This document shows positions 33,538 to 42,170 of a DNA stretch of 64,000 bases, in pieces. Positions within the stretch are counted from its first letter, which is position 1, and each line of letters begins with the position of its first letter. This DNA is from Streptomyces sp. NBC_00190 (GTDB lineage: Bacteria; Actinomycetota; Actinomycetes; Streptomycetales; Streptomycetaceae): contig NZ_CP108131.1 in the NCBI RefSeq assembly GCF_036203305.1, positions 6,076,001 through 6,140,000 of the forward strand. The letters are read 5' to 3'. The translations under genes and the position numbers were made by a program. The notes under the pieces are model-generated. The model saw only the letters and a program-made list of their open reading frames with translations, made no database searches and was not told the DNA's origin.

Positions 33538-34542
33538 ATGCGCACGCGCAACATCTACCACGCCGTGGACTCGCACACCGAGGGCATGCCGACCCGGGTG
33601 ATCACCGGGGGAGTCGGGGTGATCCCCGGCGCCACCATGGCCGACAAGCGGCTCCACTTCATCGAGCACCTGGACCACATCCGGACCCTGCTCATGTACG
33701 AGCCGCGCGGCCACGCCGCGATGAGCGGTGCCATCCTGCAGCCCCCCACCCGCCCCGACGCCGACTTCGGCGTCCTCTACATCGAGGTGTCGGGCCTGCT
33801 GCCCATGTGCGGGCACGGCACCATCGGGGTCGCCACCGTCTTGGTCGAGACCGGGATGGTGCCCGTCGTGGAGCCGGTCACCACCGTCCGGCTGGACACC
33901 CCGGCCGGGCTGGTGAGCGTGGACGTCCGGGTCGAGGACGGGGCGGCCACCGCGGTCACCCTGACCAACGTCGCCTCCTTCTGCGTCGGGCTCGACCTGA
34001 AGGCGGACGTGCCCGGCCTCGGCACGGTCACCTACGACCTCGCCTACGGCGGCAACTTCTACGCCTTCGTCGAACTCGACTCCCTCGGCATCCCCTTCGA
34101 CCGCGCCCGCAAGGACGACCTGATCGCCGCCGGGCTCGCGATCATGGAGGCGGTCAACGGTTCCGGCGACCGGCCCGTCCACCCCGAGAACCCCTCCATC
34201 GCCGGGGTCAAGCACGTCTACCTCGCGGCCCCCGGCTCCGACGCCCGCCGGTCCCGGCACGCCATGGCCATCCACCCCGGCTGGTTCGACCGCTCGCCCT
34301 GCGGTACGGGCACCAGCGCACGCATGGCCCAGCTGCACGCCCGCGGATTCCTGGAGCTCGGCGCGGACTTCGTGAACGAGTCGTTCATCGGCACCGAGTT
34401 CACCGGCAGGCTGGTCGGCGAGACCACCGTCGGCGGACACCCCGCCGTCATCCCCACCGTCACCGGCCGGGCCTGGATCACCGGGACCGCCCAGTACTTC
34501 CTCGACCCGACCGACCCCTTCCCCGGAGGCTTCCTCCTGTGA
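33538..34542 (+). CDS. Proline racemase family, 4-hydroxyproline 2-epimerase (predicted)
   Basis: 334 residues. Both catalytic Cys of the cofactor-independent racemase fold are present: Cys91 (LPMCGHGTIG) and Cys255 (DRSPCGTGTSAR). This two-base arrangement supports epimerisation of trans-4-hydroxy-L-proline to cis-4-hydroxy-D-proline, the substrate of the dehydrogenase encoded upstream. Proline racemase activity cannot be excluded. Begins 38 bp after the deaminase gene; its stop overlaps the GTG of a second paralogue. Confidence 0.83.
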   Translation: MRTRNIYHAVDSHTEGMPTRVITGGVGVIPGATMADKRLHFIEHLDHIRTLLMYEPRGHAAMSGAILQPPTRPDADFGVLYIEVSGLLPMCGHGTIGVATVLVETGMVPVVEPVTTVRLDTPAGLVSVDVRVEDGAATAVTLTNVASFCVGLDLKADVPGLGTVTYDLAYGGNFYAFVELDSLGIPFDRARKDDLIAAGLAIMEAVNGSGDRPVHPENPSIAGVKHVYLAAPGSDARRSRHAMAIHPGWFDRSPCGTGTSARMAQLHARGFLELGADFVNESFIGTEFTGRLVGETTVGGHPAVIPTVTGRAWITGTAQYFLDPTDPFPGGFLL

Positions 34543-35567
34543 TCACCGTCCGAACGGTGGACTACCACACCGCCGGAGAGCCCTTCCGCATCGTCGACAC
34601 GGCCGCCGCCGCCCACGGGGGCTTCCCGCCCGTCCCCGGGGACACCGTCGCCGAGCGCTGCGCCACCGCCATCGGCCCGGGGGGATCGGGGACGGCCCCG
34701 CGCCGGGGCGCACTGGACGACGTACGCCGCCTGCTGGTGCAGGAGCCGCGCGGGCACGCCGGAATGTACGGCGGGTTCGTCGTCCCGCCCGACGACGACG
34801 GCGCGCACTTCGGCGTGCTGTTCTGGCACAAGGACGGCTACTCCACCGCCTGCGGCCACGGCACCATGGCGCTCGGCGTCTGGGCCGTGGACGCCGGCCG
34901 GGTCGCCGCCCCGGACGACGGGGACGCGGCCGTGCGCATCGACGTGCCGTCCGGGCGGGTCACCGCCACCGTGCACCGGGACGGCGGCCGCACCACCGGG
35001 GTCACCTTCCGCAACGTCCCCGCCCGGGTGAGCGCCCGCAAGGTGCCGGTCGCCACCACGCTGGGGCTCGCCGAGGTGGACATCGCACACGCCGGGGCCT
35101 GTTACGCCTCCGTCGCCGCCCGCGACCTCGGCCTGGACGTGTCCCCGGCCTCGCTGCCCGACCTGGTGCGGGCCGGCCGGGAGATCCGCGCCGCGCTGGC
35201 CACCCACCCGGCCACCTGGCATCCCGGCGGGCCGCTGCTCTCCGGCGTCTACGGGGTGATCCTGTACGAGGAACTCCCCGATACTCCTTTCGGGCCCCAT
35301 CAGCGCAACGTCACCGTCTTCGCCGACGGCCAGATCGACCGCTCGCCCTGCGGCTCCGGGACCTCGACGCGGCTCGCGCTGCTCGCGGAGGACGGGCGGC
35401 TCGCGGCGGGGGAGGACCTCGTCAACGAGTCGGTCACCGGCACGGTGTTCACCGGCCGGATCCTCCCGGGGGGCGTCACCGAGATCACGGGCACCGCGTA
35501 CCGCACCGGTGAGCACGCCTTCACGCACGACCCGCACGACGCGCTCGGTACGGGCTTCCTGCTGTGA
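34539..35567 (+). CDS. Second proline racemase-family enzyme
   Basis: 342 residues, a clear paralogue of the preceding protein but only distantly similar. It also keeps both Cys (Cys105 in STACGHGTMALG, Cys271 in DRSPCGSGTSTR). Trans-3-hydroxy-L-proline dehydratases of this family usually have Thr at the second position, so by sequence this is an epimerase, racemase or bifunctional enzyme. Its pairing with a pyrroline-2-carboxylate-reductase-like gene nevertheless suggests work on 3-hydroxyproline. GTG start overlaps the previous stop (GTGA) and its own stop overlaps the next GTG. Confidence 0.82.
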   Translation: MITVRTVDYHTAGEPFRIVDTAAAAHGGFPPVPGDTVAERCATAIGPGGSGTAPRRGALDDVRRLLVQEPRGHAGMYGGFVVPPDDDGAHFGVLFWHKDGYSTACGHGTMALGVWAVDAGRVAAPDDGDAAVRIDVPSGRVTATVHRDGGRTTGVTFRNVPARVSARKVPVATTLGLAEVDIAHAGACYASVAARDLGLDVSPASLPDLVRAGREIRAALATHPATWHPGGPLLSGVYGVILYEELPDTPFGPHQRNVTVFADGQIDRSPCGSGTSTRLALLAEDGRLAAGEDLVNESVTGTVFTGRILPGGVTEITGTAYRTGEHAFTHDPHDALGTGFLL

Positions 35568-36493
35568 GGCGGCTGAGCGCCGACGACACGGCCGGGCTCC
35601 TGACCCCGGCCGCGGCCACCGACGCCCTGGCCGCCGCCCTGCTCGGGGGCCTCGACCCGGAGAGCTGCCCGCAGCGCACCAACATCCCCGTCCCCGACGG
35701 GGAGCTGCTGCTGATGCCCGCCGCCTCCGGGGCGTACGCCGGGGTGAAGATCGCCGGGGTCGCGCCCGGGAACCCGGCCCGGGGGCTGCCCCGGATCACC
35801 GGCTCCTACCTCCTGCTGGAGGGGCGCACCCTGCGCCCGCTGGCCCTGCTCGACGGCGCGGCCCTGACCGCCCTGCGCACCCCGGCGGTCTCCGCCCTCG
35901 CGCTGCGCCACCTGGCTCCGTCCGGGCGCCCGCTGCGGCTGGTGCTGTTCGGCTCCGGCCCGCAGGCGTACGGGCACCTGGAAGCGGCCCTGTCCGTAAG
36001 GGAGCTGGACCACGTCGTGGTGGTCGGCCGCAACCGGGAGGGCGCCGAGCGGCTCGCCGCGCACGCCCGCACCCTGGGCCTGACCGCCCGGACCGGCGCA
36101 CCTGAGGACGTGGCCAACGCCGATCTGGTCATCTGCTGCACCACGGCCCGGGAACCGCTCTTCGACGGGCGTCTCGTCGGCCCGGGCGCCACGGTCGTCG
36201 CCGTCGGCTCGCACGAACCGACGGCCCGGGAGACCGACACCGCCCTCGTGCGGCGGGCCGCCGTGTACGTGGAGTCGCGCGCGGCGGCCCTGCGGGAGGC
36301 GGGGGACCTGCTGGTCCCGGAGGCCGAGGGGGCGATCGGGCCCGGCCACATCACCGGCACGCTCGCCGACCTCGTCGCCGGACGGATGCCGGCGGGCGGG
36401 CCGCAGAGTTGTCCACAGCTCTTCAAGAGTGTGGGCATGGCCTGGGAAGATCTGGCCGTGGCGGTCGCGTTGTTCGAGGCCGCCAGGGTGTGA
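35564..36493 (+). CDS. Ornithine cyclodeaminase/mu-crystallin family reductase
   Basis: 309-residue NAD(P)-dependent enzyme. Family marks: KIAGVAPGNPARGLPRITG, the nucleotide motif LVLFGSGPQAYGHLEA and ADLVICCTTAREPLFDGRLV. In hydroxyproline clusters such proteins act as pyrroline-2-carboxylate reductases that turn the dehydration product of trans-3-hydroxyproline into L-proline. Ornithine cyclodeaminase activity is an alternative. GTG start, coupled (GTGA) to the second racemase-family gene; last gene of the operon, followed after 9 bp by the operator of the GntR gene. Confidence 0.8.
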   Translation: MRRLSADDTAGLLTPAAATDALAAALLGGLDPESCPQRTNIPVPDGELLLMPAASGAYAGVKIAGVAPGNPARGLPRITGSYLLLEGRTLRPLALLDGAALTALRTPAVSALALRHLAPSGRPLRLVLFGSGPQAYGHLEAALSVRELDHVVVVGRNREGAERLAAHARTLGLTARTGAPEDVANADLVICCTTAREPLFDGRLVGPGATVVAVGSHEPTARETDTALVRRAAVYVESRAAALREAGDLLVPEAEGAIGPGHITGTLADLVAGRMPAGGPQSCPQLFKSVGMAWEDLAVAVALFEAARV

Positions 36494-36502
36494 GCAGCGA
36501 AA

Positions 36503-36515
36503 CGTGACATTGTAC
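36503..36515 (+). promoter_or_regulatory. Operator in front of the GntR regulator gene
   Basis: CGTGACATTGTAC, a one- to two-base variant of the shared motif, 34 bp before the GntR start and overlapping a possible -10 (TACGCT, 36513-36518). This placement suggests autoregulation and is the main reason to name this GntR protein as the regulator of all six sites. Confidence 0.6.
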
Positions 36516-36548
36516 GCTGTTCCTCTGCCATGGCTCGGAGGAAATGCA

Positions 36549-37259
36549 ATGGGTGACCTGAAGCAGCACAGTCTCATCAAGGCCCAGGAACGGCTCCGCG
36601 ACCAGGTCGGCCACGCCCTCCGAGCAGCCCTGATAGCGGGTGAACTGCGCCCGGGGAGCGTGTATTCGGCCCCCGGTCTCGCAGCCGAACTCGGTGTCTC
36701 GGCCACGCCCGTGCGCGAGGCCATGCTCGACCTGGCCCGCGAAGGCCTCGTCGAACCGGTCCGCAACAAGGGCTTTCGGATCACCGAGGTCAGCGAGCGC
36801 GACCTGGACCAGTACACCGAGCTGCGCACGATGATCGAGGTGCCGACCATCGGCCGGATCACCAAGATCGCCACGACCGAGCAGCTGGAAGCCCTGCGGC
36901 CGGTCGCGCAGGAGATCGTCACGAGCGCCCGCGAGCACAACCTCATCGGCTATCTGGAGGCGGACCGCCGCTTCCACCTCACGCTGCTCGGGCTCGCCGG
37001 CAACGACCGCCTCGTCGAGACGGTCGGCGACCTGCGCAAGCGGTCCCGGCTGTACGGGCTGACCGGCCTGGACGAGGCCGGAAAGCTGGTGTCTTCGGCG
37101 GAGGAGCACATCGAGCTGCTCGACCTGATGATCAGCGGGGACGCCGAGGCGGCCGAGGCCTGCATGGTCCGCCACCTCGGCCACGTCCGCTCCCTCTGGG
37201 CCCAGGGCCGCGACGAGCCGGTCGGCCGCACACCGGGAGGCCTCGGCTCCGGCGTGTAG
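36549..37259 (+). CDS. GntR family (FCD subfamily) regulator, likely of the island
   Basis: 236 residues. The N-terminal winged helix is typical: LRAALIAGELRPGSVYSAPG, LAAELGVSATPVREAMLDLA and REGLVEPVRNKGFRI. The all-helical FCD effector domain follows, with the metal-ligand pattern EADRRFHLTLLGLAGN and EEHIELLDLMISGDAEAAE...MVRHL. FCD-type GntR regulators of hydroxyproline catabolism (HypR-like) are known. The ATG at 36549 has GGAGGA 6 nt upstream. Six copies of a related motif in the window, one before its own gene, make it the probable repressor; the ligand is likely hydroxyproline or a pathway intermediate (inference). Confidence 0.87.
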   Translation: MGDLKQHSLIKAQERLRDQVGHALRAALIAGELRPGSVYSAPGLAAELGVSATPVREAMLDLAREGLVEPVRNKGFRITEVSERDLDQYTELRTMIEVPTIGRITKIATTEQLEALRPVAQEIVTSAREHNLIGYLEADRRFHLTLLGLAGNDRLVETVGDLRKRSRLYGLTGLDEAGKLVSSAEEHIELLDLMISGDAEAAEACMVRHLGHVRSLWAQGRDEPVGRTPGGLGSGV

Positions 37260-37449
37260 CGCTGTGAACGGGAGGGGCGGAGTCGGGCTGCGGTCCCACC
37301 GCCGTGAGGGCGGCTCGGAGGCGGGGCCTGCGCCGGGCGGGTGGACCTCGTGATGCCTGCGGGTGACGGCTGCGAACGGAGGTTGATCCCGCCCGGAATC
37401 CGTCTACCAACACACAGTCCTGTACACCGAGTGATGGGTTGCACCGACT

Positions 37450-38181
37450 GTGTTGAAGACTGCATTTCGGATCGCTTCCGCCACCGTCCTGGTCACCGTC
37501 TCGTTGGCGTTCGGCTCACCCGCCGGCGCCGCGGCGGATCCGTACCCGGGCACCCCGCAGCAGATCCGTGACACCGGCCCCTGTGGCCCGACCGGCGGCT
37601 ACCGTGCGTCGGAGTGGCTGCAGACCACGACGGACCCCACTATCCAGCCGGAGGTGGACCTCGCCGCGGTGCGTGAGGCCTGGTACTGGCGGCACGACGG
37701 GAACACGCTGTGGCGGGGCGACACGCGGACCCCTCAAACGATCTTCGCCAGCGGCTTCGAGCCGCGGGGCATGAACCTCATCCCGCTGTCGCAGTGGATC
37801 ATCGGGGGCGCCCAACAGCCGGACGCCGCGCACGTGAGCACCACGTGTGAGCGGTGGGTGGCGCAGGAATTCGCCACGGGGAGCGGGGACGGCTGGGTGT
37901 ACGCGATCCAGGCTCCCGGCGGGATCGACATCAACGCCACCGCACGGCAGACCGGCCTCGTGTCGACCTTCCTGTGGAACAAGGAGATCGACTTCCCCGG
38001 CGGCATCGAAGCCAGGTTCATCGAGGGGGCCTGCAAGTACCACTTCGTCGGCCGGGACCCGCAGACGAACGACCGCATCTACCGGAACCTCGGCTGTGTG
38101 ACGAACCCCGACTTCCGTCCGGTCCCGAGCAAGCACAAGGAGAGGGAGAAGGAGAAGGAGACGGCCGGTTCGCGGCACTGA
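37450..38181 (+). CDS. Secreted Scabin-like DNA ADP-ribosyltransferase toxin
   Basis: 243 residues with a signal peptide (about residues 1-29). The mature protein aligns by eye with Scabin of S. scabiei and ScARP, pierisin-type mono-ADP-ribosyltransferases that modify guanine: NAD-binding LWRGDTR (Arg89), HVSTT (130-132), YAIQAPGGIDIN and EIDFPGGI. The ARTT motif Q-x-E is here N177-K-E179, so the base-contacting Gln is Asn. Cys pairs could form disulphides and a charged tail (KHKEREKEKE) ends the protein. GTG at 37450. It has none of the shared operator sites, so it is probably controlled separately from the collagen genes. Confidence 0.85.
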   Translation: MLKTAFRIASATVLVTVSLAFGSPAGAAADPYPGTPQQIRDTGPCGPTGGYRASEWLQTTTDPTIQPEVDLAAVREAWYWRHDGNTLWRGDTRTPQTIFASGFEPRGMNLIPLSQWIIGGAQQPDAAHVSTTCERWVAQEFATGSGDGWVYAIQAPGGIDINATARQTGLVSTFLWNKEIDFPGGIEARFIEGACKYHFVGRDPQTNDRIYRNLGCVTNPDFRPVPSKHKEREKEKETAGSRH

Positions 38182-38377
38182 GCTGATCCCAGGCGGGAGC
38201 GGGTGCCGCTCCGGCCGTACGACGTGACGCGCGGCGCCAGGTGGTGACGGGATGACGACCCCGGGCCGCCTGGCGCTGCGCGGCGTCGGGCGGTCGCCGC
38301 ACATGGGCCGCCCGGAAGCCCCAACTCGACTCCGGGTGCCCGATTTTGGATACGGCTGGATAACGGGGGGCTCAACC

Positions 38378-38410
38378 TCTTGTCAGTGCAATTTCACATT
38401 ACTATGTTAC
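38378..38410 (+). promoter_or_regulatory. Peptide transporter promoter, identical to the collagenase promoter
   Basis: Exact 33-bp copy of 26759-26791: TTGTCA (38380-38385), 17-bp spacer, TATGTT (38403-38408), overlapped by TTTCACATTACTATGTTAC. Flanks differ, so the identity is confined to the promoter-operator. Transcription should start near 38415, giving a 36-nt leader. Confidence 0.75.
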
Positions 38411-38450
38411 CGGTCACATCATAGAGCGCGGCCCTTCACTGGAGTGACCC

Positions 38451-40196
38451 ATGACCAAGCGCACCCAACTCGCCCTCGCCACCGCCCTGGTGGCCGCTCT
38501 CGCACTCGGCGCCTCGGGCTGCTCCGGCACCGCGAAGAAGGGCAAGGGCGGCGCCTCCGCCGAGAACCCCGCCGCCGCGAACGACGGCAAGATGCTCGGC
38601 GGCACTCCGGTCAAGGGCGGCACCCTCACCGTCCTGTCCAACCAGGACTTCGCCCACCTCGACCCGGCCCGCAACTGGGTCATGCCGACCATGGACTTCG
38701 GCACCCGGCTGCTCTACCGCACCCTGGTGACCTTCAAGGCCGAGCCGGGCAAGGGCGGCAGCGAGCTGGTCCCCGACCTCGCCACCGACCTCGGAACCCC
38801 CTCCAACGGCGGCCGTACCTGGACCTTCACCCTCAAGGAGGGCCTGAAGTACGAGGACGGCTCGCCGATCAAGGCCCAGGACGTCAAGTACAACGTCGAG
38901 CGCTCCTTCGCCCCCGACCTCACCGGCGGCCCCGACTACGCGGCCCAGTACCTGGCCGGCGGCGAGGGCTACAAGGGCCCGCTCCAGGGGCAGCACCTCG
39001 ACTCCGTCAAGACCCCCGACGACCGTACGATCGTCTTCGAACTCAAGCGGCCCGTCGCGGAGTTCTCCCAGACCGCCACGCTCCCCACGTTCGCGCCCGT
39101 CCCGCAGGCCCAGGAGAAGGGCACCCAGTACGACGCCCGCCCGTTCTCCTCCGGCCCGTACAAGATCGAGTCGTACGACCGCGACAAGAAGCTCGTGCTC
39201 GTCCGCAACGAGCACTGGGACCCGAAGACCGACACCGTCCGCAAGGCCTACCCGGACAAGTTCGTGGTCGTCATGGGCCTCAAGGGCGGCCAGATCGACG
39301 ACCGCATCATCGCCGGCGAGGGCGCCGACGCCTCCGCCGTCGAGTACGCCAACATGCGCCCCGAGAGCGCCGCCAAGGTGCTGCCCAAGCCCGAGGTCAA
39401 GGCGCGCCTGCTCGCCGAGTCCCAGGGCTGTACGGTCATGCTCCACCTGAACAACTCCCGCGCCCCCTTCAACGACCCCAAGGTCCGCGAGGCCATGCAG
39501 TACGCCGTCGACAAGGAGGCCATCATCACCGCGGCCGGCGGGCCCGCCCTCAACGAGGTCGCCACCGCCTACCTGCCCCCGGCCCTCTCCGGCGGCAAGC
39601 AGGCCGACACCCTGAAGATCGCCCCGGCCGGCGACCCGGCCAAGGCCAAGGAGCTCCTCAAGGCCGCCGGCAAGGAGAACCTGAAGGTCTCCCTCGCGGT
39701 CTCCACCGGTGACAAGGGCAGGGCGGAGGCCATCCAGCAGGGCCTGTCCCGGGCCGGCATCCAGGTCGTCATCGACACCGTCGACCCCGGCGCGTACTAC
39801 GACGTCATCGGCGACCTCTCCACGACCCCCGACATGACGTACACCGGCTGGTGCCCCGACTACCCCTCCGGCTCGACCTGGATGCCCTTCGTCTTCGACG
39901 GACGCACCATCAAGGACAAGGGGAACCAGGGCAACTACGCCCAGTTCCGCGACGAGGCCACCACGAAGCGGATCGACGAGATCAACGCGATGGCCGACGC
40001 GAAGCAGGCCAACCAGGCCTGGATCGACCTGGACGCGGAGATCATGAAGAAGTCCCCGTCCATCCCGATCCTCATGGAGCGCAAGCCGCTCCTCGTCGGC
40101 CCGAACATCGCGGGCGCCTACGGCCACCCCGTGTGGACCGGCACCGTCGACTACGGGAGCGTCGGCCTCAAGGACCCGTCGAAGAGCCAGGGCTGA
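38451..40196 (+). CDS. Oligopeptide ABC transporter substrate-binding lipoprotein
   Basis: 581-residue SBP_bac_5 (DppA/OppA-type) lipoprotein; signal peptide with lipobox ending at Cys24 (LGASGC). The family features are KGGTLTVLSNQDFAHLDPAR near the mature N-terminus, TLVTFKAEPGK, WTFTLKEGLKYEDGSPI and a C-terminal LMERKPLLVGPN. It binds peptides outside the membrane for the permeases and ATPases encoded next (23-bp gap). The identical promoter with the collagenase suggests that collagen-derived peptides are its cargo; binding specificity cannot be read from sequence. Confidence 0.9.
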   Translation: MTKRTQLALATALVAALALGASGCSGTAKKGKGGASAENPAAANDGKMLGGTPVKGGTLTVLSNQDFAHLDPARNWVMPTMDFGTRLLYRTLVTFKAEPGKGGSELVPDLATDLGTPSNGGRTWTFTLKEGLKYEDGSPIKAQDVKYNVERSFAPDLTGGPDYAAQYLAGGEGYKGPLQGQHLDSVKTPDDRTIVFELKRPVAEFSQTATLPTFAPVPQAQEKGTQYDARPFSSGPYKIESYDRDKKLVLVRNEHWDPKTDTVRKAYPDKFVVVMGLKGGQIDDRIIAGEGADASAVEYANMRPESAAKVLPKPEVKARLLAESQGCTVMLHLNNSRAPFNDPKVREAMQYAVDKEAIITAAGGPALNEVATAYLPPALSGGKQADTLKIAPAGDPAKAKELLKAAGKENLKVSLAVSTGDKGRAEAIQQGLSRAGIQVVIDTVDPGAYYDVIGDLSTTPDMTYTGWCPDYPSGSTWMPFVFDGRTIKDKGNQGNYAQFRDEATTKRIDEINAMADAKQANQAWIDLDAEIMKKSPSIPILMERKPLLVGPNIAGAYGHPVWTGTVDYGSVGLKDPSKSQG

Positions 40197-40218
40197 GGAC
40201 GCCGGGTCCCACGACACC

Positions 40219-41187
40219 ATGACCACCACCGCACCCGGCGCCGCCCCCCAGGCGGCCCCGGCCGGCGCCCCGGCCAAGGACGTCCCGCCCGGCAGCAGCC
40301 CCTGGCAGCTCGCCCGGCGGCAACTCCGTCGCCGCCCCGCCGTCCGCGTCAGCCTCTGCGTCGTCCTCCTCTTCGTCCTCATGGCCGCCACCGCCCCCTG
40401 GCTGGGCGCGCTCGGCGGCTGGTCCCCCGAGGAGTTCGACAAGACCGCCATCGACCCCTACCTCGGCGGCCAGCCGCTCGGCTCCCTCGGCGGGATCAGC
40501 CCCGAGCACTGGCTCGGCGTCGAACCCGTCACGGGCCGCGACCTGTTCGCGCGCGTGGTCCACGGCGCCCAGGTCTCCCTCCTCATCGCCTTCGCCGCCA
40601 CCGCCATCGTGGTGGTCACGGGCACCGCCGCCGGGATCGCCGCCGGCTACTTCGGCGGCCGCACCGACGCGGTCCTGTCCCGGCTCATGGACCTGACCAT
40701 GTCCTTCCCCTCGCTGATCTTCATGATCGCGATGCTGTCCGTGGCCAAGGACGTCAACCGGATCGTCCTCATGACCGCCGTCATCGGCGTCTTCGGCTGG
40801 CCCGGCGTCGCCCGGGTCGTCCGCGGCCAGACCCTCTCCCTCAAACACCGCGAGTACGTGGACGCCGCCCGCGTGGGCGGCGCGAGCTCCTGGCGGATCC
40901 TGACCCGCGACATCCTCCCCGGCGTCTCGGGCCCGGTCATCGCCTACACCACCCTGCTCATCCCCGGCATGATCAGCACCGAGGCGGCGCTGAGCTACCT
41001 CGGCGTGGGCGTCCGCCCGCCCACCCCGTCCTGGGGCCAGATGATCGCCGAGTCCGTCGCCTTCTACGAGACCGACCCCATGTACTTCGTCATCCCCAGC
41101 GTCTTCCTCTTCCTTGCCGTGCTCGCCTTCACCCTGCTCGGCGACGCCCTGCGCGACATCCTCGACCCGAGGGGCGGCCGCAGTTGA
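40219..41187 (+). CDS. Peptide ABC transporter permease (DppC-like)
   Basis: 322-residue inner-membrane permease. N-terminal OppC_N-type helix (RVSLCVVLLFVLMAATAPWL) and five or so further helices; the EAA loop is YVDAARVGGASSWRILTRDILPG. The N-terminal 30 residues are low complexity (Ala/Pro). Usually the DppB-type gene precedes the DppC-type; here DppC comes first. Its stop overlaps the TTG of the next permease gene. Confidence 0.9.
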   Translation: MTTTAPGAAPQAAPAGAPAKDVPPGSSPWQLARRQLRRRPAVRVSLCVVLLFVLMAATAPWLGALGGWSPEEFDKTAIDPYLGGQPLGSLGGISPEHWLGVEPVTGRDLFARVVHGAQVSLLIAFAATAIVVVTGTAAGIAAGYFGGRTDAVLSRLMDLTMSFPSLIFMIAMLSVAKDVNRIVLMTAVIGVFGWPGVARVVRGQTLSLKHREYVDAARVGGASSWRILTRDILPGVSGPVIAYTTLLIPGMISTEAALSYLGVGVRPPTPSWGQMIAESVAFYETDPMYFVIPSVFLFLAVLAFTLLGDALRDILDPRGGRS

Positions 41188-42170
41188 TCCTCTACCTCGC
41201 CCGCCGGCTGCTCGCCCTCGTCGGCGTGCTCCTCGCCATAGCCGCCGTCACCTTCGTCATCTTCTACGTCCTGCCCTCCGACCCGGCCGCGGCCGCCTGC
41301 GGCAAGACCTGCAGCGCCGAGCGGCTGGCCGACGTACGGGCGTACCTGGGCCTCGACCAGCCCCTGTGGCGCCAGTTCACCGACTTCCTCACCGGCATCT
41401 TCACCGGCCGCACCCTCGGCACCGGCCAGTACGCCGTCCAGTGCGACTTCCCCTGCCTGGGCTACAGCTACGAGAACTCCCTCCCGGTCTGGGACCTGCT
41501 CATGGACCGGTTGCCGGTCTCGGCCTCGCTCGCCGTCGGCGCCGCCGTGCTGTGGCTGGTCCTCGGGCTCGGCGCCGGGGTCACCGCGGCCCTGCGCAAG
41601 GACACCGCCACCGACAAGGCCCTCATGGTCGGGGCCGTCGCCGCCGCCTCCCTGCCCGTCTACTTCACCTCGGTGATGCTGATCTACGGGGTCATCCGCG
41701 TCGCCGGCCTCCTGCCCTACCCCGCCTACCAGGCCTTCGCCGACGACCCGCTCGCCTGGGCCTCGAACCTGCTGCTGCCGTGGACCGCGCTCGCCCTGCT
41801 GTACGCCGCCATGTACGCCCGCCAGAGCCGCGGTTCGATGATCGAGGCGATGGCCGAGCCGTACATCCGTACCGCCCGGGCCAAGGGGATGCCCGAGCGC
41901 ACGGTCGTCGTCAAACACGGCCTGCGCTCCGGGATGACCCCCATCCTGACCATCTTCGGCATGGACCTCGGCGGGCTCCTCGCCGGAGCCGTGATCACCG
42001 AGTCCATCTTCGGACTCCCCGGCATCGGGAGGCTGTTCTACGGGGCGCTCGTCAGCTCGGACCAGCCGGTCGTCCTCGGCGTGACCCTGCTCGCCGCCTT
42101 CTTCATCGTCGTCGCCAACCTCGTCGTCGACCTCCTGTACGCCGTCATCGACCCGAGGGTGAGGTACTGA
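41184..42170 (+). CDS. Peptide ABC transporter permease (DppB-like)
   Basis: 328-residue permease with six predicted helices and the DppB-type opening LARRLLALVGVLLAIAAVTF. The EAA loop is YIRTARAKGMPERTVVVKHG. A periplasmic loop carries unusual Cys residues (AAAACGKTCSAER and CDFPCLGY) absent from many homologues. TTG start at 41184 overlaps the preceding stop (TTGA); the stop overlaps the ATG of the next gene (TGATG). Confidence 0.9.
   Translation: MILYLARRLLALVGVLLAIAAVTFVIFYVLPSDPAAAACGKTCSAERLADVRAYLGLDQPLWRQFTDFLTGIFTGRTLGTGQYAVQCDFPCLGYSYENSLPVWDLLMDRLPVSASLAVGAAVLWLVLGLGAGVTAALRKDTATDKALMVGAVAAASLPVYFTSVMLIYGVIRVAGLLPYPAYQAFADDPLAWASNLLLPWTALALLYAAMYARQSRGSMIEAMAEPYIRTARAKGMPERTVVVKHGLRSGMTPILTIFGMDLGGLLAGAVITESIFGLPGIGRLFYGALVSSDQPVVLGVTLLAAFFIVVANLVVDLLYAVIDPRVRY

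Noticed and set aside
34539..35567. Calling the second racemase paralogue a trans-3-hydroxyproline dehydratase
   Set aside because: The second active-site residue is Cys271, not the Thr expected for that enzyme, so only the family call is made.
37450..38181. Scabin-like gene as a member of the collagen regulon
   Set aside because: The 190-bp upstream region contains no copy of the shared operator motif.
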